Both the position numbers and the translations under genes were made by a program. Shown piece after piece: positions 36,546 through 51,333 of a stretch of DNA of 64,000 nucleotides. The notes under the pieces are model-generated. The model was not told where the DNA came from. It saw only the letters and a program-made list of their open reading frames with translations, and searched no databases. Numbering within the stretch: position 1 is the stretch's first letter; each line of letters opens with the position of its first letter. Source of the DNA: Amblyomma americanum (lineage: Eukaryota; Arthropoda; Arachnida; Ixodida; Ixodidae); assembly GCF_052857255.1 (NCBI RefSeq), contig NC_135500.1, forward strand, positions 160,736,689 through 160,800,688, written 5' to 3'.

Positions 36546-36546
<1 letters not shown>
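35559..36546 (+). mobile_element. I-type LINE, region between RT and RNase H (resumed)
   Basis: Coding traces resume with I-R-I-L-G-I-I-F (about 35641-35664), the post-RT segment of I/R1-type LINEs. After a SINE (35767-36045) they continue to the start of an RNase H domain (G-A-I-Y-V-Y-G, about 36517-36540; normally Y-V-D with the catalytic Asp). The element is then cut by the first (AAT)n tract. Stops and frameshifts are frequent. Confidence 0.65.
35767..36045 (+). mobile_element. tRNA-like SINE, second family
   Basis: Clearest copy of the family: head 'gtcccagtctttgagcatcc', B box GGTTCGATCC, 'gggtacccaccggtggcaca', 'gggtgaaatgctcgggaagt', 'ccatggcgctctttg' and an ATC/CAT-repeat tail from about 36010. 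It is inserted in the I-type LINE. Confidence 0.8.
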
Positions 36547-36611
<65 letters not shown>

Positions 36612-36630
36612 ATCAATCAATCAATCAATC

Positions 36631-36691
<61 letters not shown>

Positions 36692-36693
36692 TA

Positions 36694-36785
<92 letters not shown>

Positions 36786-36819
36786 TTAATAATAATAATA
36801 ACAATAATAATAATAATGA

Positions 36820-36883
<64 letters not shown>

Positions 36884-36885
36884 CA
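36547..36885. repeat. (AAT)n tract with internal (CAAT)n
   Basis: About 340 bp of AAT repeats with a short CAAT-repeat island at about 36612-36634 and minor interruptions near 36690 and 36783-36834. The CAAT island matches the tail junction of the LINEs to the right. Confidence 0.95.
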
Positions 36886-39488
36886 ATCAATCAATCAATC
36901 TTTATTTTTTCGGTGCCCAGGAACAACCCAAAGGTCTTGGTGCTGGTACACCATTCACACGCACAAAATGTAAATTTATTTCACTACAAAGGAAGACACT
37001 CAGGGGAGGTAATGCAGCAGTCAAGGCGATAGAAAAAAAAAAGACATATAAACTAGGCGTGACAGCAAGCATGAAGCAAAAAAGCGAAAACAAGAAAACA
37101 TCGAGAACAGCGGTAAATGAAAACAGCTAGAACAGGCAACAGACATATAAATAACTAATGAAACAATAAACAATGAGAATGAACGACCGATAACAGCCAA
37201 GTACAGCATATAGCAAAATACAAACAAGAATAAAGCCAATACTAATATGAACGAATATGAAACCTCTGAAATACAAGCTAGAAATACAATCATACACAAT
37301 AAGAAACGTAATTAGTGAACGCGTTACAGACAATCAGGCGTGAGTATACAGTATTAAAGAAATAATATTAATGAAAACAAGTACACGTGATGAATAATTA
37401 AGGAGAGAAAAAACAATATAATACCGGTGCAAACGCACAAGTGCAGTAAAGACAAAATGCATGAAAGGGGAAGTTATGTATGAGAAAAAGAGTGCTCAAA
37501 GTGGAACGTCACGGACATCCAATATAAAGGAAGGGAGAGAATTTTCGAATATATCTAGGTGAGGACAAAGAGAATTAAACAACTTTTGCATTCTGTCCAG
37601 AGGGGAGAGGGAGTGCAGGAGCGCAGAAACTTGGAATGGTCTGAATTCTCTTATGCTCTTTCGCGGTACACGCAAAAGGATACGCGCTAGGAGCTGAGGG
37701 CATAGAATGTGACCATGAAGAAGTTTATACAAGAAAATTATATCTGCCCTCACGCGACGGCAGCTAAGAGAACGAAGCTGCAGTGAGTTACTCCGTCTGG
37801 GACGAGAGCTGGAAGTTTTGCAAGAAAACCGATGTTGAAATATGCGTAAAAACTTTAGCTGAACTCTGTCGATTTTTTCACAGTTCGACTGGCAAGTGCC
37901 GTTCCAAACAACAGACGCATATTCCAAAAGCGGCAAGCATATGGAGAGGTAGAGCTTTAAGAAAGGAAGTGGGGATCGAAACTCTCTCGAAAGCCTGCAG
38001 ATGAAGCCGAGTGTACAGTACTCACGGATTGAAATAGGACATTCGGAGCGGTAGCCTTGCAGTGCCACGCAGGCATGTGGTAAACCACAGGCCGGCTGAT
38101 TGGCTACTGGAAGGAACAATTCTGCTTTGTAGATGTTCTCCCTCTCACGCCATACCACAATGCACCACCTTGGTTCCATGAGCGTCTACGGGCGGCGCTC
38201 CATGAAGCGACGGCCACGCGCTCCGAATGTCCTATTTCAATCCGTGAGTACTGTACGCATAGCCCGTAGAGCAATGCGTTTTGTATGAGAGGAGAAGCTG
38301 AGGCTACGGTCGAAAAGTACGCCGAGGTCATTAATTTCATCAACCCTGGGCAGCGGCCTACCATTCACAGAATAAGAGTAGAGAAGACTGTGCGTTTTAC
38401 GCGTAAATGAGACAACCTTGGTTTTAGATGAATTGAGAGTGAGCCCATTCTTCAAGCACCAATCAGAGAAGGCGGATATGTCAGATTGCAATGACAAGCA
38501 ATCGTGAAGAGTATGTATTGCCTTGAACATTTTTATATCGTCCGCATAAAGGAGAAATGAGGAGTTTTTGACCACGGAGGAAACGTCATTGATAAAAACA
38601 GAGAGCAGAAGCGGGCCTAATACCGAGCCCTGAGGAACTCCGCTGGTTGGAGTGTAAACAAATGAGGTCTGTCCATTTACACTGACAAAGCAGGACCGAT
38701 CAAGAAGATAGTTGCGTAGGAGGGCTACAATTGAAACGTCGATCTCAAACAGCAGAAGCTTTTGAAGAAGTAATGAGTGAGTAACAACGTCGAAAGCTTT
38801 GCTCAAATCACAGTACACAGCGTCTACCTGACTCCTCTGAAGGACTTCAGCTGATGTATACGTCATAAAAGTCACAAGGTTAGTTGTAGTAGAACGACCT
38901 TTTATGAAACCATGCTGATTATGAATGATTACATTTTTGAGGTGGAAGGAAAGTACTTTGTGCAAAGCTAATTCAAAAAGCTTAGAGGTTGCACAAAGAA
39001 GAGAAATGGGGCGGTAGTTCGAAACATCAGATTTGTTTCCTGATTTGAAGACAGGGAAAACACGCGCCGTTTTCCACACGCGGGGAAAGGCAGGATTTCT
39101 CAAACAGTTATTAAATATCGTGGTTAAAACAGGGACGAAGGTACTATTGAAGGCTTTTATTATGGCGGCTGGAATGCCATCAGGTCCAGGGGACAAAGAT
39201 GGTTTCAAACACTTAAGACTCTCACTTACTAACTTCTCGTCGAGAAGAACGGAATTATGTGCGCCAGCTGGAAGGCACACGGAGTCAAAAAGTGGAGATT
39301 AGTACACGGAGGAAAAGTGTTGAGCAAAGCCGTCAGCGACATTCCGAATTTCATTCCCATGAGAGTCAACTAAGTGAATATGACTATCAGATTTATTCGA
39401 ACGCTTGCGAACGTATCTCCAGAATTCAGTAGGACGATTAGAGGCCCTATTCTCTAAATATTCATGGTAGGACTCATGATCCCGCTTG
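36886..39488 (-). mobile_element. Jockey/CR1-type LINE, copy A (5'-truncated, disrupted)
   Basis: Minus-strand copy, near-identical to copy B. Its 3' UTR ends at 36901 in CAAT repeats and then (AAT)n. The frame covers the end of the endonuclease-RT linker, the reverse transcriptase (39280-38256) with G-V-P-Q-G-S-V-L-G-P and Y-A-D-D (about 38537-38548), and the C-terminal L-G-F-I-C-R-L-S and L-E-Y-A-S-V-V-W-N segment (ending 37496). Two lesions separate it from copy B: a nonsense codon at 39301-39299 (TAA where B has AAA) and a 238-bp MITE at 38016-38253. The 5' end stops at about 39488 and abuts a fragment of the I-type LINE. Confidence 0.85.
38016..38253. mobile_element. MITE with 35-bp perfect terminal inverted repeats, TA target
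   Basis: The left end (38016-38050, starting CAGTACTCACGGATTG) is the exact reverse complement of the right end (38219-38253). Both sides carry TA (38014-38015 and 38254-38255). Copy B has a single TA at the homologous site, so the empty site is known. There is no transposase inside. TA duplication and a CAGT start fit a Tc1/mariner-type mobilised, non-autonomous element. Confidence 0.93.
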
Positions 39489-39626
39489 CTGCTCAGCTCT
39501 GATTTGGAAACCCAATTGAAGGTTGTAACGAGAGGCCAAGAGGTTGCCGCCAGTCTCCACTGACACCCACCTAGCAAGGTCCACTAACCCTCTTGTGACA
39601 GTAGCCCATAATAAAAGTTTTTCAAC
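39489..39626 (+). mobile_element. 3'-terminal fragment of the I-type LINE
   Basis: 138 bp nearly identical to 44022-44158 (from 'gctcagctctgatttg' to 'cccataataaa.gtttttcaa'). It is followed directly by (AAT)n, which may be this element's natural tail, as in I elements with TAA tails. It sits between LINE copy A and the second (AAT)n tract. Confidence 0.8.
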
Positions 39627-43357
<3,731 letters not shown>

Positions 43358-44160
43358 CCCGCTTGCCGAACACAGAGAAAGCGTACGCGATAGCCATGAT
43401 GATAAAGGAAGACGAACTCGTAGCAAACTGGACTGTATGCATAAAGTCTTCACAAATAGCCGGAGAAGCGGAAATCGCCTTGGCGCTGAGAAACGCGCTC
43501 GTGGTAGTGATTGTCAAACATTAAAAAGCAGCCATTGGCGATTTCGCCAAGTTGAGAATATCTCCCAGCTCCTTGGGAATTCTCAAAGACTACCGGAAAT
43601 ACATAAAAGACGCGGAATATGTGTGCCAGCTCACTCGTTAAATCCGGGCAACGAGGCAGCGCACGATAAAGCTCGAGGATATATCCGGCCAGCTGTGGTT
43701 GCTAACTTGGACGTGGGAATTACAAAAGAGGGACTTAGTACTTACCGCAAGACAACTCAACATTACAGGCTAGAAAGGCTAACCTTCCCACTTCCGCTTA
43801 AAAACCTAACCAAAGAACAAGAGGGACTGTGGCCACAACACCAAGCTAAAACTCTCCCTTACCTCGCTGACCATATCCATGCGTAACCGTATATATTTCA
43901 ACCGCAGTGCAGCAAAAATGGGGGCAAAGCCACCGTGATGCACATCTTCTGGGCGTGTTTGACGCATCCCCACCAATATCGCTTCAGAGGCTCGCGCAGT
44001 CGGGCCCGTGAGACACCTTGCGGCTCAGCTCTGATTTGAAAACCCAATTGGAGGTTGTAACGAGAGGCCAAGAGGTTGCCGCCAGTCTCCACTGACACCC
44101 ACCTAGCAAGGTCAACTAACCCTCTTGTGACAGTAGCCCATAATAAAGGTTTTTCAATCC
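43358..44160 (+). mobile_element. I-type LINE, RNase H remainder and 3' end
   Basis: Coding traces resume in the RNase H domain that began before the insert: A-Y-A-I-A-M, W-T-V-C-I-K-S, then A-E-I-A-L-A-L with the conserved Glu. Stops and frameshifts are present. A later H-I-F-W-A-C (about 43939-43956) resembles the Cys/His C-terminus of these elements. The 3' end reads 'cccataataaaggtttttca' and matches 39489-39626. Confidence 0.7.
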
Positions 44161-46290
44161 AAATTCCCGATCCGAAGCAATGCAAATGTGAAGAAGTAGA
44201 CAGCCCGGCGAAAAATACAACACAGTTGTGTCAAAAATTTCACACAAAGCTTTATTGTCCTTCCGTAACGACAGACTTTTGTGTAGTATTGCGAAGTCAC
44301 CTGTTGGTAATGCAGGACTGGGTTGGTCGCTTCCAGAAGGGACGGCGCAGTTATAAAGAAACTTAACTGTTACAAGAAAAATTTTAGTTGAAATTAGAAA
44401 ACGATGCCCTAAAGTGCTACAGAAAATCGGTTTACAAGACCTGAAATCTTCTCTTGTGTTTTTATAAGTATGGCAAGTATAGAGCACGCAAAAGCTTTGC
44501 GAGGATGAGGAAACTGCGGGTCCGCAGTACGCGTGCGCAGTATGATATAGATACATTCGCAGAAAACGTAGTCAGGCAGGACTTTTTTGGATAATCTTGG
44601 CACCATAGGACACCCTGGTTGCTCGTTTCGACCGAACAAAAGCGTCACCACTACGTTTCCCGATGCCACAGGTCGCACTTAACGGTGGAATTTGCTTTGA
44701 ATTAGCCCTCGCTCCCCATGCTTAAGGTTTAAGTGACAACTAGTCGTTGTTTCGAGTAGCCTTGCGATTTTCAAACTTGTAACCCTAACTTCACGAGGAG
44801 ATCCGTTTTATCATAGAAACGACTTAGGTGACGCAGTTTCTTAGATTTGTGCAGTTTGAAATTTTTTCTATATTTGTGTCATTCAGTTCTTTGAAGAACC
44901 ACATTGGTTGCTAATTCCTGTGCAGTTCTCAATATGTATGGAAAATGCTCCTCCTACCGACCTCTCTGTGCTTCAGTTCCTTTGCGCTAGATGGCTTCAT
45001 CGTATTTTACGTTCGGGGAACATAGCATCTGTCACGCACAACAAACATTGTGCACTCGACAAGTGCACTCGACGGTGTAATAAAACTGCCTGTTAAGGTA
45101 AACATGGGGCGCAGGGTAAAAACTAATTGTATATAAATGACAAATCCAAAACAAAACCGTCACTAAAAAGCAGAGATAGCTGCTTTGCAAAAAGACAGAT
45201 TAGGGTACATGGAGGAAGCAAAACAATTTGTATATTTTTCTCTTGCTTAACAGTCTCAAATGCCGCTGACAGGTGCGCCACAGCAGAATAATCCATCCTG
45301 CCTCGTCAGAAACGAATACAGAACCCCTCAAGTAGAGTATACATTAACCTACACTGAGCTACACTTAGTGCAAGCTTGTGAAGGCGAGTGTAGGGCGGGG
45401 CTAAAGCTATGACCTGAAAGGGCTTCATTCGATCGAAGAGCCCGAGATTTATTATTAGCCGCTGCATCGAGACCAAGCTTTTGTACTTGAAATTAAAACT
45501 TAGAAGCGTTGCATTTTGGAAAGGTGTTGCTTCACACTTTGGGAAATAGTTGCGCACATAAAAAATGATGCATGAAAATGGACATGTACTGTGTTGCGCG
45601 TGCGCAATTCTTTGCAAAAGTTTTAACTAAGATTCTCTAACCTGCACTAGTGAAATGACGTGATCGCTGAAAAAAATGCAAGCATAGGGATAAATATACT
45701 TTCGACATATATACAGACATTTGGCCTAGATAGTACATGCTCCGTTCAAAAGACGGGCCCACTATCCCTGTGTGTAGTCTACTGCACAAGGCAGAGCTTA
45801 ATTAACCCCCTTTTAATCTTTTTCTCTCTTTCTCTCTCTTATTCTCAAAGTGAGATAAAGCTCACTGCTGGACAATTGCGGCGAAGCGTTCAGCAGCGAC
45901 GCCCAAAGCTGTTTCTATGGTTCAGCTAACCCGATAGCACCTCCTCAGTCGTTTTCGAAGCAGCCGAAATTGGTCCTAATAAAGAATCTTTCCGCGCTTA
46001 TAGCTCACATAATACGAGAAGTGCTTGTGGTTCTGCGCCTGTTACCGTTCTTTTCTTCCAACTAAACACATGCACATGAATGCAGTGTTAAATCGCTTCA
46101 TACAATCTTGGTGTTTATGGAGGTAGCAACACATAGATAATTTGAGCTTTTGTGTTCAGTTATATCGCAATTTTCTACCATTGGTACTCCCTTCTTTCTC
46201 TATGTATTTATCATTCATGACTCGTAGCATCAGGTCTATATCAAATGGGTAGGCTAGGGGTGGAATGAAAAGACGGCCGAATTAAGACAA
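44161..46290. other. unassigned DNA
   Basis: No gene or known repeat is supported. A CT-rich stretch lies at 45820-45842. Confidence 0.4.
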
Positions 46291-46404
46291 TTAAAAAAAA
46301 CAGCGTCCTTTGCCGTACTTTAGGTTCCTAGCAATGATGTACTCCAGGTGAACGTGGCGTTGCAAATGACAGTTTAAAGGAGCCAGACAGGCACCGCAGG
46401 TCTC
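46291..46404 (-). CDS. candidate small terminal exon, Cys-rich, unknown
   Basis: On the minus strand a T-rich tract ending CTTTCTAG precedes a 38-codon open segment that ends in TAA. The reading has four Cys (starting E-T-C-G-A-C, ending G-K-G-R-C-F-F). Length and Cys content would fit the last exon of a small secreted protein, but a segment this short is expected by chance and I recognise no family. Confidence 0.15.
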   Translation of the reverse strand, partial: ETCGACLAPLNCHLQRHVHLEYIIARNLKYGKGRCFF

Positions 46405-47528
46405 CTAGAAAGAAAATAAATTGAGTTAAGGGCATTTGGTGGCACCCTTGACTGAGTGCGCTCAGTCTAAAATCTGTACGCTTCAGGCAAAAATATACAG
46501 CGATGCCTGAAGGTGACAGAAAAGTAAAGCAACCACTAATGTCAGGTGATTTATCCTTTCTTCCTTCAGTGGCGCAGAATGTTTCACGAAGCCTGCCGCA
46601 ACGCGGCAAGATGTACGAAAACCCGAGAATATAAAACGAAATATCTGCAAACAAAGGAAGCTTTAGGAAAAAAATTGTAGATCGGAACATTAAAATAAGC
46701 TAGAAATCTGTAGGTAGAGGATAAGTTCTAACGTAGAGTGATGAAATACTTACGTTCAGAAGATAAAGTGTGAATGTACTTCACGACAGTGCTTTCTGGC
46801 GGAGAAAAACGAACGGTGTGAGAGGAGACTTGTGGCACGCTACTCACACGCCCGTATGGCTGGCAAAACCGCGAAGTGTTTGTTTGTTTGCTTATTTTTT
46901 TAGGGGTGGCGGTCTGAAGGGAGGAAGCTTTGTTTGTTCGGAACTGAGAGCGGCGAAGAAAAGTAAAAGCCGCATCGCAGCCGAAACAGAACTGCCGTTG
47001 TTAAAATACAGGAAACAAGCCGTTTAGAAGGCTGTGTTGAGTGGAAGCCAGGGCTAGGACCGCCTTCCTTAGACCGGCTGGATGCACAATGGGCCGTCAA
47101 AACACATTCATCGTGATTGAGAATGCGGCGGTGTGCCACGTCGAACGGCGTCGCGATGCATTTTAATGCCCTGCTAGCTCGCCTTAGCAGCGTGGCTTTG
47201 GTAGTGAGGTACAGGCTCCATCGCCTTAGTGTCTGAGTTCGTGAGCAGAACAGGGTTCGGTTGGTGGCGTACGTGCTTATTGAGCGCGACATTTATTGGC
47301 GGAGCATGCGCCGGAAATGTAAAACCTGAATACGATGTCATTTTTTGTTGGCGCCCTTCTGTGCTTTTGAGCAGATTTGCGGGACGTAAACTGCATGAAA
47401 ATGTTTTGCAGATAGAAACTTTAATTGAGGAGGATTGCGTTCTTAGCTCCTAGATTCTCGGAAGTACTTTGCTTTTAAACTTCTTAGTTTTCAAGTTGAC
47501 CTTTCAAGATCTTTTTTGACAGTGCAGC

Positions 47529-47531
<3 letters not shown>
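46405..47531. other. unassigned DNA
   Basis: A 130-codon minus-strand frame (47292-46900) overlaps an 85-codon plus-strand frame (46770-47027). Neither has a recognisable domain. Confidence 0.4.

Positions 47532-47563
<32 letters not shown>
47532..47563. repeat. TA microsatellite, left of LTR element
   Basis: About 32 bp of TA repeat directly abutting the LTR. With 52874-52954 it made one TA tract before the insertion. Confidence 0.9.
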
Positions 47564-47566
<3 letters not shown>

Positions 47567-47730
47567 GAGGCAGAAGAACGCACCAGCAAATTCACCTTTT
47601 TACTTCAGGTAGGCCGAAGCAGCAGCTACCGACTAGTCACAGCTTAGCAACACTTCGTCTTCTTCGCACGACCCGATGACCGATGATGATTACGCTGAGA
47701 TGAAGATGAAGGTCACTCACAGTGCTTACA
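47564..47730 (-). repeat. 3' LTR of the Gypsy element
   Basis: On plus it starts TGTGAGGCAGAAG and ends CAGTGCTTACA. It is base-for-base the same as 52707-52873 by eye and has TG...CA ends. At 167 bp it is short for an LTR. Confidence 0.95.
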
Positions 47731-47779
47731 ACATTCCCCCTCCCGAACGAAAGCGACCATCCTGGTCGCAAATTAAATC

Positions 47780-50700
47780 TTAAGGTCGGCGGTTAAAGGG
47801 TTTCAAGCGCGACACGTGCACAATCTCGGTGCCGCGACACCGACGATCGCGAACAGGCGATGCAGGTGTGATGAGATAGTTTACAGGGGAAGTTTGTTCC
47901 AGAACCGTGTACGGGCCAATAAAACGGCTCAGAAACTTTTCACACAGGCCGGGGATGCGAGTAGGTGTCCAGAGTAGCACTTCGTCTCCAGGGCGGAAAG
48001 ACACTGAGCGATGAGTCGCATCATACGTGCTTTTCCTGGAAGCTTGAGTGGCTTCAGTTTGAAGGCGGGCACGATCACGGCAGTGGGCGATACGAGACAC
48101 GAACTGTTCGTGGGAAAGCGCGGCAGAAGGAGTAGAAGCTGTGAAGAAAGATGCTTCGAGGGAGAAGGTAGGATGGCGGGCATAAACAAGAAAAAACGGA
48201 GAGTAGGTGGTGGTTCGTTGAACGGCAGTGTTGTAGGCGAAGGTTACAAAGGGGAGTAAAGAGTCCCAGTTGGTGTGCTGAGGGTGAATGTAGGTGGATA
48301 GCATATCAGAAAGGGTGCGATGAAAGCGTTCTGTGAGGCCATTAGTCTGAGGGTGGTAAGGAGATGTAGTTTTATGCACCGTGCCTGAAGCATGAAGCAC
48401 TGCGGCGAGGACGGTGGAGAGGAACGACTTGCCACGATCGCTAAGGAGGAGGCGAGGGGCGCCGTGGCGAAGAAGTATGGTGTGGAGGAAGAAGTTGGCG
48501 ATTTCGGAAGCGGAGCCGGAAGGAAGTGCTGCGGTTTCAGCGTATCGGGTGAGGTGGTCAACGGCAGTAACGACCCAGCGGTTGCCAGCTGGAGTCAAGG
48601 GCAGGGGTCCATACAAGTCGATTCCGACGACTTCGAAAGGTGTGGAAGGACATGGGAGAGGTTGCAAGAGACCGGCAGGAGGCGACGTAGACCGCTTGCG
48701 TCGTTGACAAGGGATGCAAGACGCTACGTATTTTAATACTGAGGTTGAAAGGCCAGGCCAGAAGAAACGACGTTTGATGCGGTCATAGGTTTTGTGGTAC
48801 CCAAGGTGACCTGCGGTGGGGTCGTCGTGGAAGGCTTGTAGAACTTGAGGACGCAGGGAAGAAGGAATTACGGGAACCCATGTGTGGCCCAGTGGGCTGT
48901 AGTTGTGCCGAAATAATGTGCCATCCTGTAACTTGAAATTTTTGAGCCGACGACGGAGACGGGCATTTGGAGGTCTAAGAACACCGCTGAGACTATCAAT
49001 CAGCTTTTGACAGTAAGGGTCAGCACTCTGGTGGTGAGCAAGATTGCAGTGTATATCTGGCATGGGAGCAATAGAGGCGGCGCTCAAAGACTGCATAACT
49101 GTAGGGTTTAAATGGCTTGACTCCGTTGGGACAGGAGAGGAATGCGAGGACATGGGTTGCGACGGCAAAGCAATAGGGCAACGAGAGAGAGCGTCGGCGT
49201 CCTTGTGCTTCTTGCCCGATTTGTAAGTGACAGTAAAGTCGTACTCTTGAAGGCGGAGGATCCACCGCCCGAGACGACCGGACAGATTTTTCAAAGTGGA
49301 TAACCAGCATAGGGCGTGGTGGTCAGTGACGACTGTGAAGTGACGGCCGTACAGGTAAGGACGAAACTTCTGAACAGCCCAGACGACGGCGAGACATTCT
49401 TGTTCGGTAATAGTGTAGTTTTGTTCCGCAGAAGTCAGAGTTCGGCTCGCATAGGCAACAACATTTTCTGTAGAGGTGTTTTGGCGTTGCAGAAGGACAG
49501 CGCCAATGCCATGGCTACTGGCGTCGGTGTGCAAAATTGTCGGTGCTTTATCATCAAAATGGCAGAGGACGGGACCCGAAGTCAGAGCACGCTTCAGAGT
49601 TTCAAATGCTTCTTCGCAAGCAGGAGACCAGATGAAAGGCGTGTCGTTGTGAAGAAGCGCATGTAAAGGTGAGGCAATAGAGGCGAAATTGCGGATGAAT
49701 CTGCGGAAGTATGATGCCAAGCCGAGGAAACTGCGGAGATCTTTGACCCGAGTTGGACGGGGAAAGTGCAGCGCAGCAGCGATTTTTTCAGGGTCAGGCT
49801 TAATTCCTTCGCTGCTTACGAGATGGCCAAGAACTTTAATGGATTTTGATGCAAAACGGCATTTCTTCGTGTTTAGCTGTAGGCCAGCGCTGGAAAGTGC
49901 TGTCAAAACTTCATCGAGACGAGTAAGGTGATCAGGAAATGACGAAGAAAAAATGACGATGTCATCTAAGTAACAGAGACATGTTTTCCATTTGAGGCCG
50001 CGGAGAACTGTGTCAATCATACGCTCGAATGTAGCAGGAGCGTTGCAGAGTCCAAAAGGCATTACATTGAATTCGTATAAACCGTCCGGTGTTGCAAAGG
50101 CGGTCTTCTCTTTATCATCTTCATTCATGGGGATCTGCCAGTAGCCTGATCTTAAGTCAAGGCTGGAGAAAAATTGGGCACCTTGCAAACAATCGAGGGC
50201 GTCGTCAATTCGAGGGAGGGGATACACATCCTTACGAGTTATTCTGTTTAGAGCACGGTAATCTACACAAAAACGAACCGAACCGTCTTTTTTTTGCACT
50301 AGCACAACAGGCGATGACCAGGAACTAGACGATGGGCGTATGATGTTGCGTGCAAGCATGTCAGCAACATTTTCCTGAATAACTTTGCGCTCGGTTGGAG
50401 AAACACGATAAGGCCGGCGTCTAACTATGCTTGATCCGTCGGTGAGTATGCGATGCGTTGCTGCAGCGGTTTGACCCAGTGTGCCGGAATTGACGTCGAA
50501 CGAGTCTGCGTGCTTGTTCAATACAGCGAGCAATGCGTCTGTCTGGTCTGTTGTCAGGTCGGTGCTGATCGTGTGGCGAAGTGCTGCACTGAGCGAGGCA
50601 GGGGATGAATCAGAGCGATCGGAGGTGGAAATGGGAAGAAGTGTGACAGGCTGGGCGGAAGCAATTGATGCAACAGTAGAGTCGCGTCGCAGAAGAATGG

Positions 50701-51262
50701 GCTCTGATGTGGTGTTGAATGCGGCGAGAAGAGAAGAACCGCTGGAGAAGCGAAGAAGGGACACGATGATGATAATACCTCTTGACAGGAGACGAGGGCT
50801 GGGTGTAATCAGGACGTCGCCATCGGTGACGGCGTCAGAAGTCACAGATAGAATATCTTCGTTGCCCGGATAGAGGACGTGATCGGCAAGCATAACTACA
50901 CGGGAAGAAAGTGGTTCTCTATCGGCAAGAATGTTGCATTCAGTGACCTCAATAGTGGGAGGGGAACACGTAATGACTGCTGAGGCGTTTTGGAGGAAAT
51001 CCCAGCCGAAGATGAGTTGATGGACACAGGAGGATAGGACAGCAAACTCAATGAAGTGCAAGATGCCATCAATGGTGACTCGGGCTGTACACGCTCCACA
51101 AGGGTTAATATTCTGTCCATTTGCAGCACGTAAAGGAGGACCGGTATAAGGTGTGCGCACTTTTCGCAGTTTTAAACACAAGTCAAGTTTCATAATAGAA
51201 ATAGCGGCGCCGGTATCAATTAAAGCTTCCAGTTCATGTCCCTCAAGGAATACAGTCAACAT
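47780..51262 (-). CDS. pol: Gypsy Pol polyprotein
   Basis: 1160 codons from the first Met. The frame is open further upstream past 51343, so it is probably made as a Gag-Pol fusion. In order: aspartic protease D-T-G-A at 16-19; reverse transcriptase with V-D-Y-R-A-L-N, S-L-D-L-R-S-G-Y and Y-L-D-D at 431-434; RNase H with D-A-S-S at 580; integrase zinc site H819, H823, C849, C852; integrase catalytic D882, D942, E978 (D-59-D-35-E); and a C-terminal G-P-Y module (F-I-G-P-Y-T-V-L). All catalytic residues are present and there is no internal stop. The end (H-V-S-R-L-K-P-F) is typical for the family. No chromodomain is recognised. Its upstream neighbour is gag in the overlapping +1-offset frame. 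Confidence 0.95.
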   Translation of the reverse strand: MLTVFLEGHELEALIDTGAAISIMKLDLCLKLRKVRTPYTGPPLRAANGQNINPCGACTARVTIDGILHFIEFAVLSSCVHQLIFGWDFLQNASAVITCSPPTIEVTECNILADREPLSSRVVMLADHVLYPGNEDILSVTSDAVTDGDVLITPSPRLLSRGIIIIVSLLRFSSGSSLLAAFNTTSEPILLRRDSTVASIASAQPVTLLPISTSDRSDSSPASLSAALRHTISTDLTTDQTDALLAVLNKHADSFDVNSGTLGQTAAATHRILTDGSSIVRRRPYRVSPTERKVIQENVADMLARNIIRPSSSSWSSPVVLVQKKDGSVRFCVDYRALNRITRKDVYPLPRIDDALDCLQGAQFFSSLDLRSGYWQIPMNEDDKEKTAFATPDGLYEFNVMPFGLCNAPATFERMIDTVLRGLKWKTCLCYLDDIVIFSSSFPDHLTRLDEVLTALSSAGLQLNTKKCRFASKSIKVLGHLVSSEGIKPDPEKIAAALHFPRPTRVKDLRSFLGLASYFRRFIRNFASIASPLHALLHNDTPFIWSPACEEAFETLKRALTSGPVLCHFDDKAPTILHTDASSHGIGAVLLQRQNTSTENVVAYASRTLTSAEQNYTITEQECLAVVWAVQKFRPYLYGRHFTVVTDHHALCWLSTLKNLSGRLGRWILRLQEYDFTVTYKSGKKHKDADALSRCPIALPSQPMSSHSSPVPTESSHLNPTVMQSLSAASIAPMPDIHCNLAHHQSADPYCQKLIDSLSGVLRPPNARLRRRLKNFKLQDGTLFRHNYSPLGHTWVPVIPSSLRPQVLQAFHDDPTAGHLGYHKTYDRIKRRFFWPGLSTSVLKYVASCIPCQRRKRSTSPPAGLLQPLPCPSTPFEVVGIDLYGPLPLTPAGNRWVVTAVDHLTRYAETAALPSGSASEIANFFLHTILLRHGAPRLLLSDRGKSFLSTVLAAVLHASGTVHKTTSPYHPQTNGLTERFHRTLSDMLSTYIHPQHTNWDSLLPFVTFAYNTAVQRTTTYSPFFLVYARHPTFSLEASFFTASTPSAALSHEQFVSRIAHCRDRARLQTEATQASRKSTYDATHRSVSFRPGDEVLLWTPTRIPGLCEKFLSRFIGPYTVLEQTSPVNYLITPASPVRDRRCRGTEIVHVSRLKPFNRRP

Positions 51263-51333
51263 GTTTGATGGGAGCAGAGGAGGAATTGGAGCGACGACAG
51301 GCGGTGCAGTGTTACCTCCGGAAACTGCACAGG

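Noticed and set aside
36629..36886. Long open frames of repeated Ile or Tyr across the AAT tracts (also near 39500-39880 and 43155-43517)
   Set aside because: They are translations of the trinucleotide microsatellite and carry no independent coding evidence.
48392..50873. Plus-strand frames of 80-130 codons across the Gypsy pol gene
   Set aside because: They lie antisense to an intact 1160-codon polyprotein frame and are shadows.
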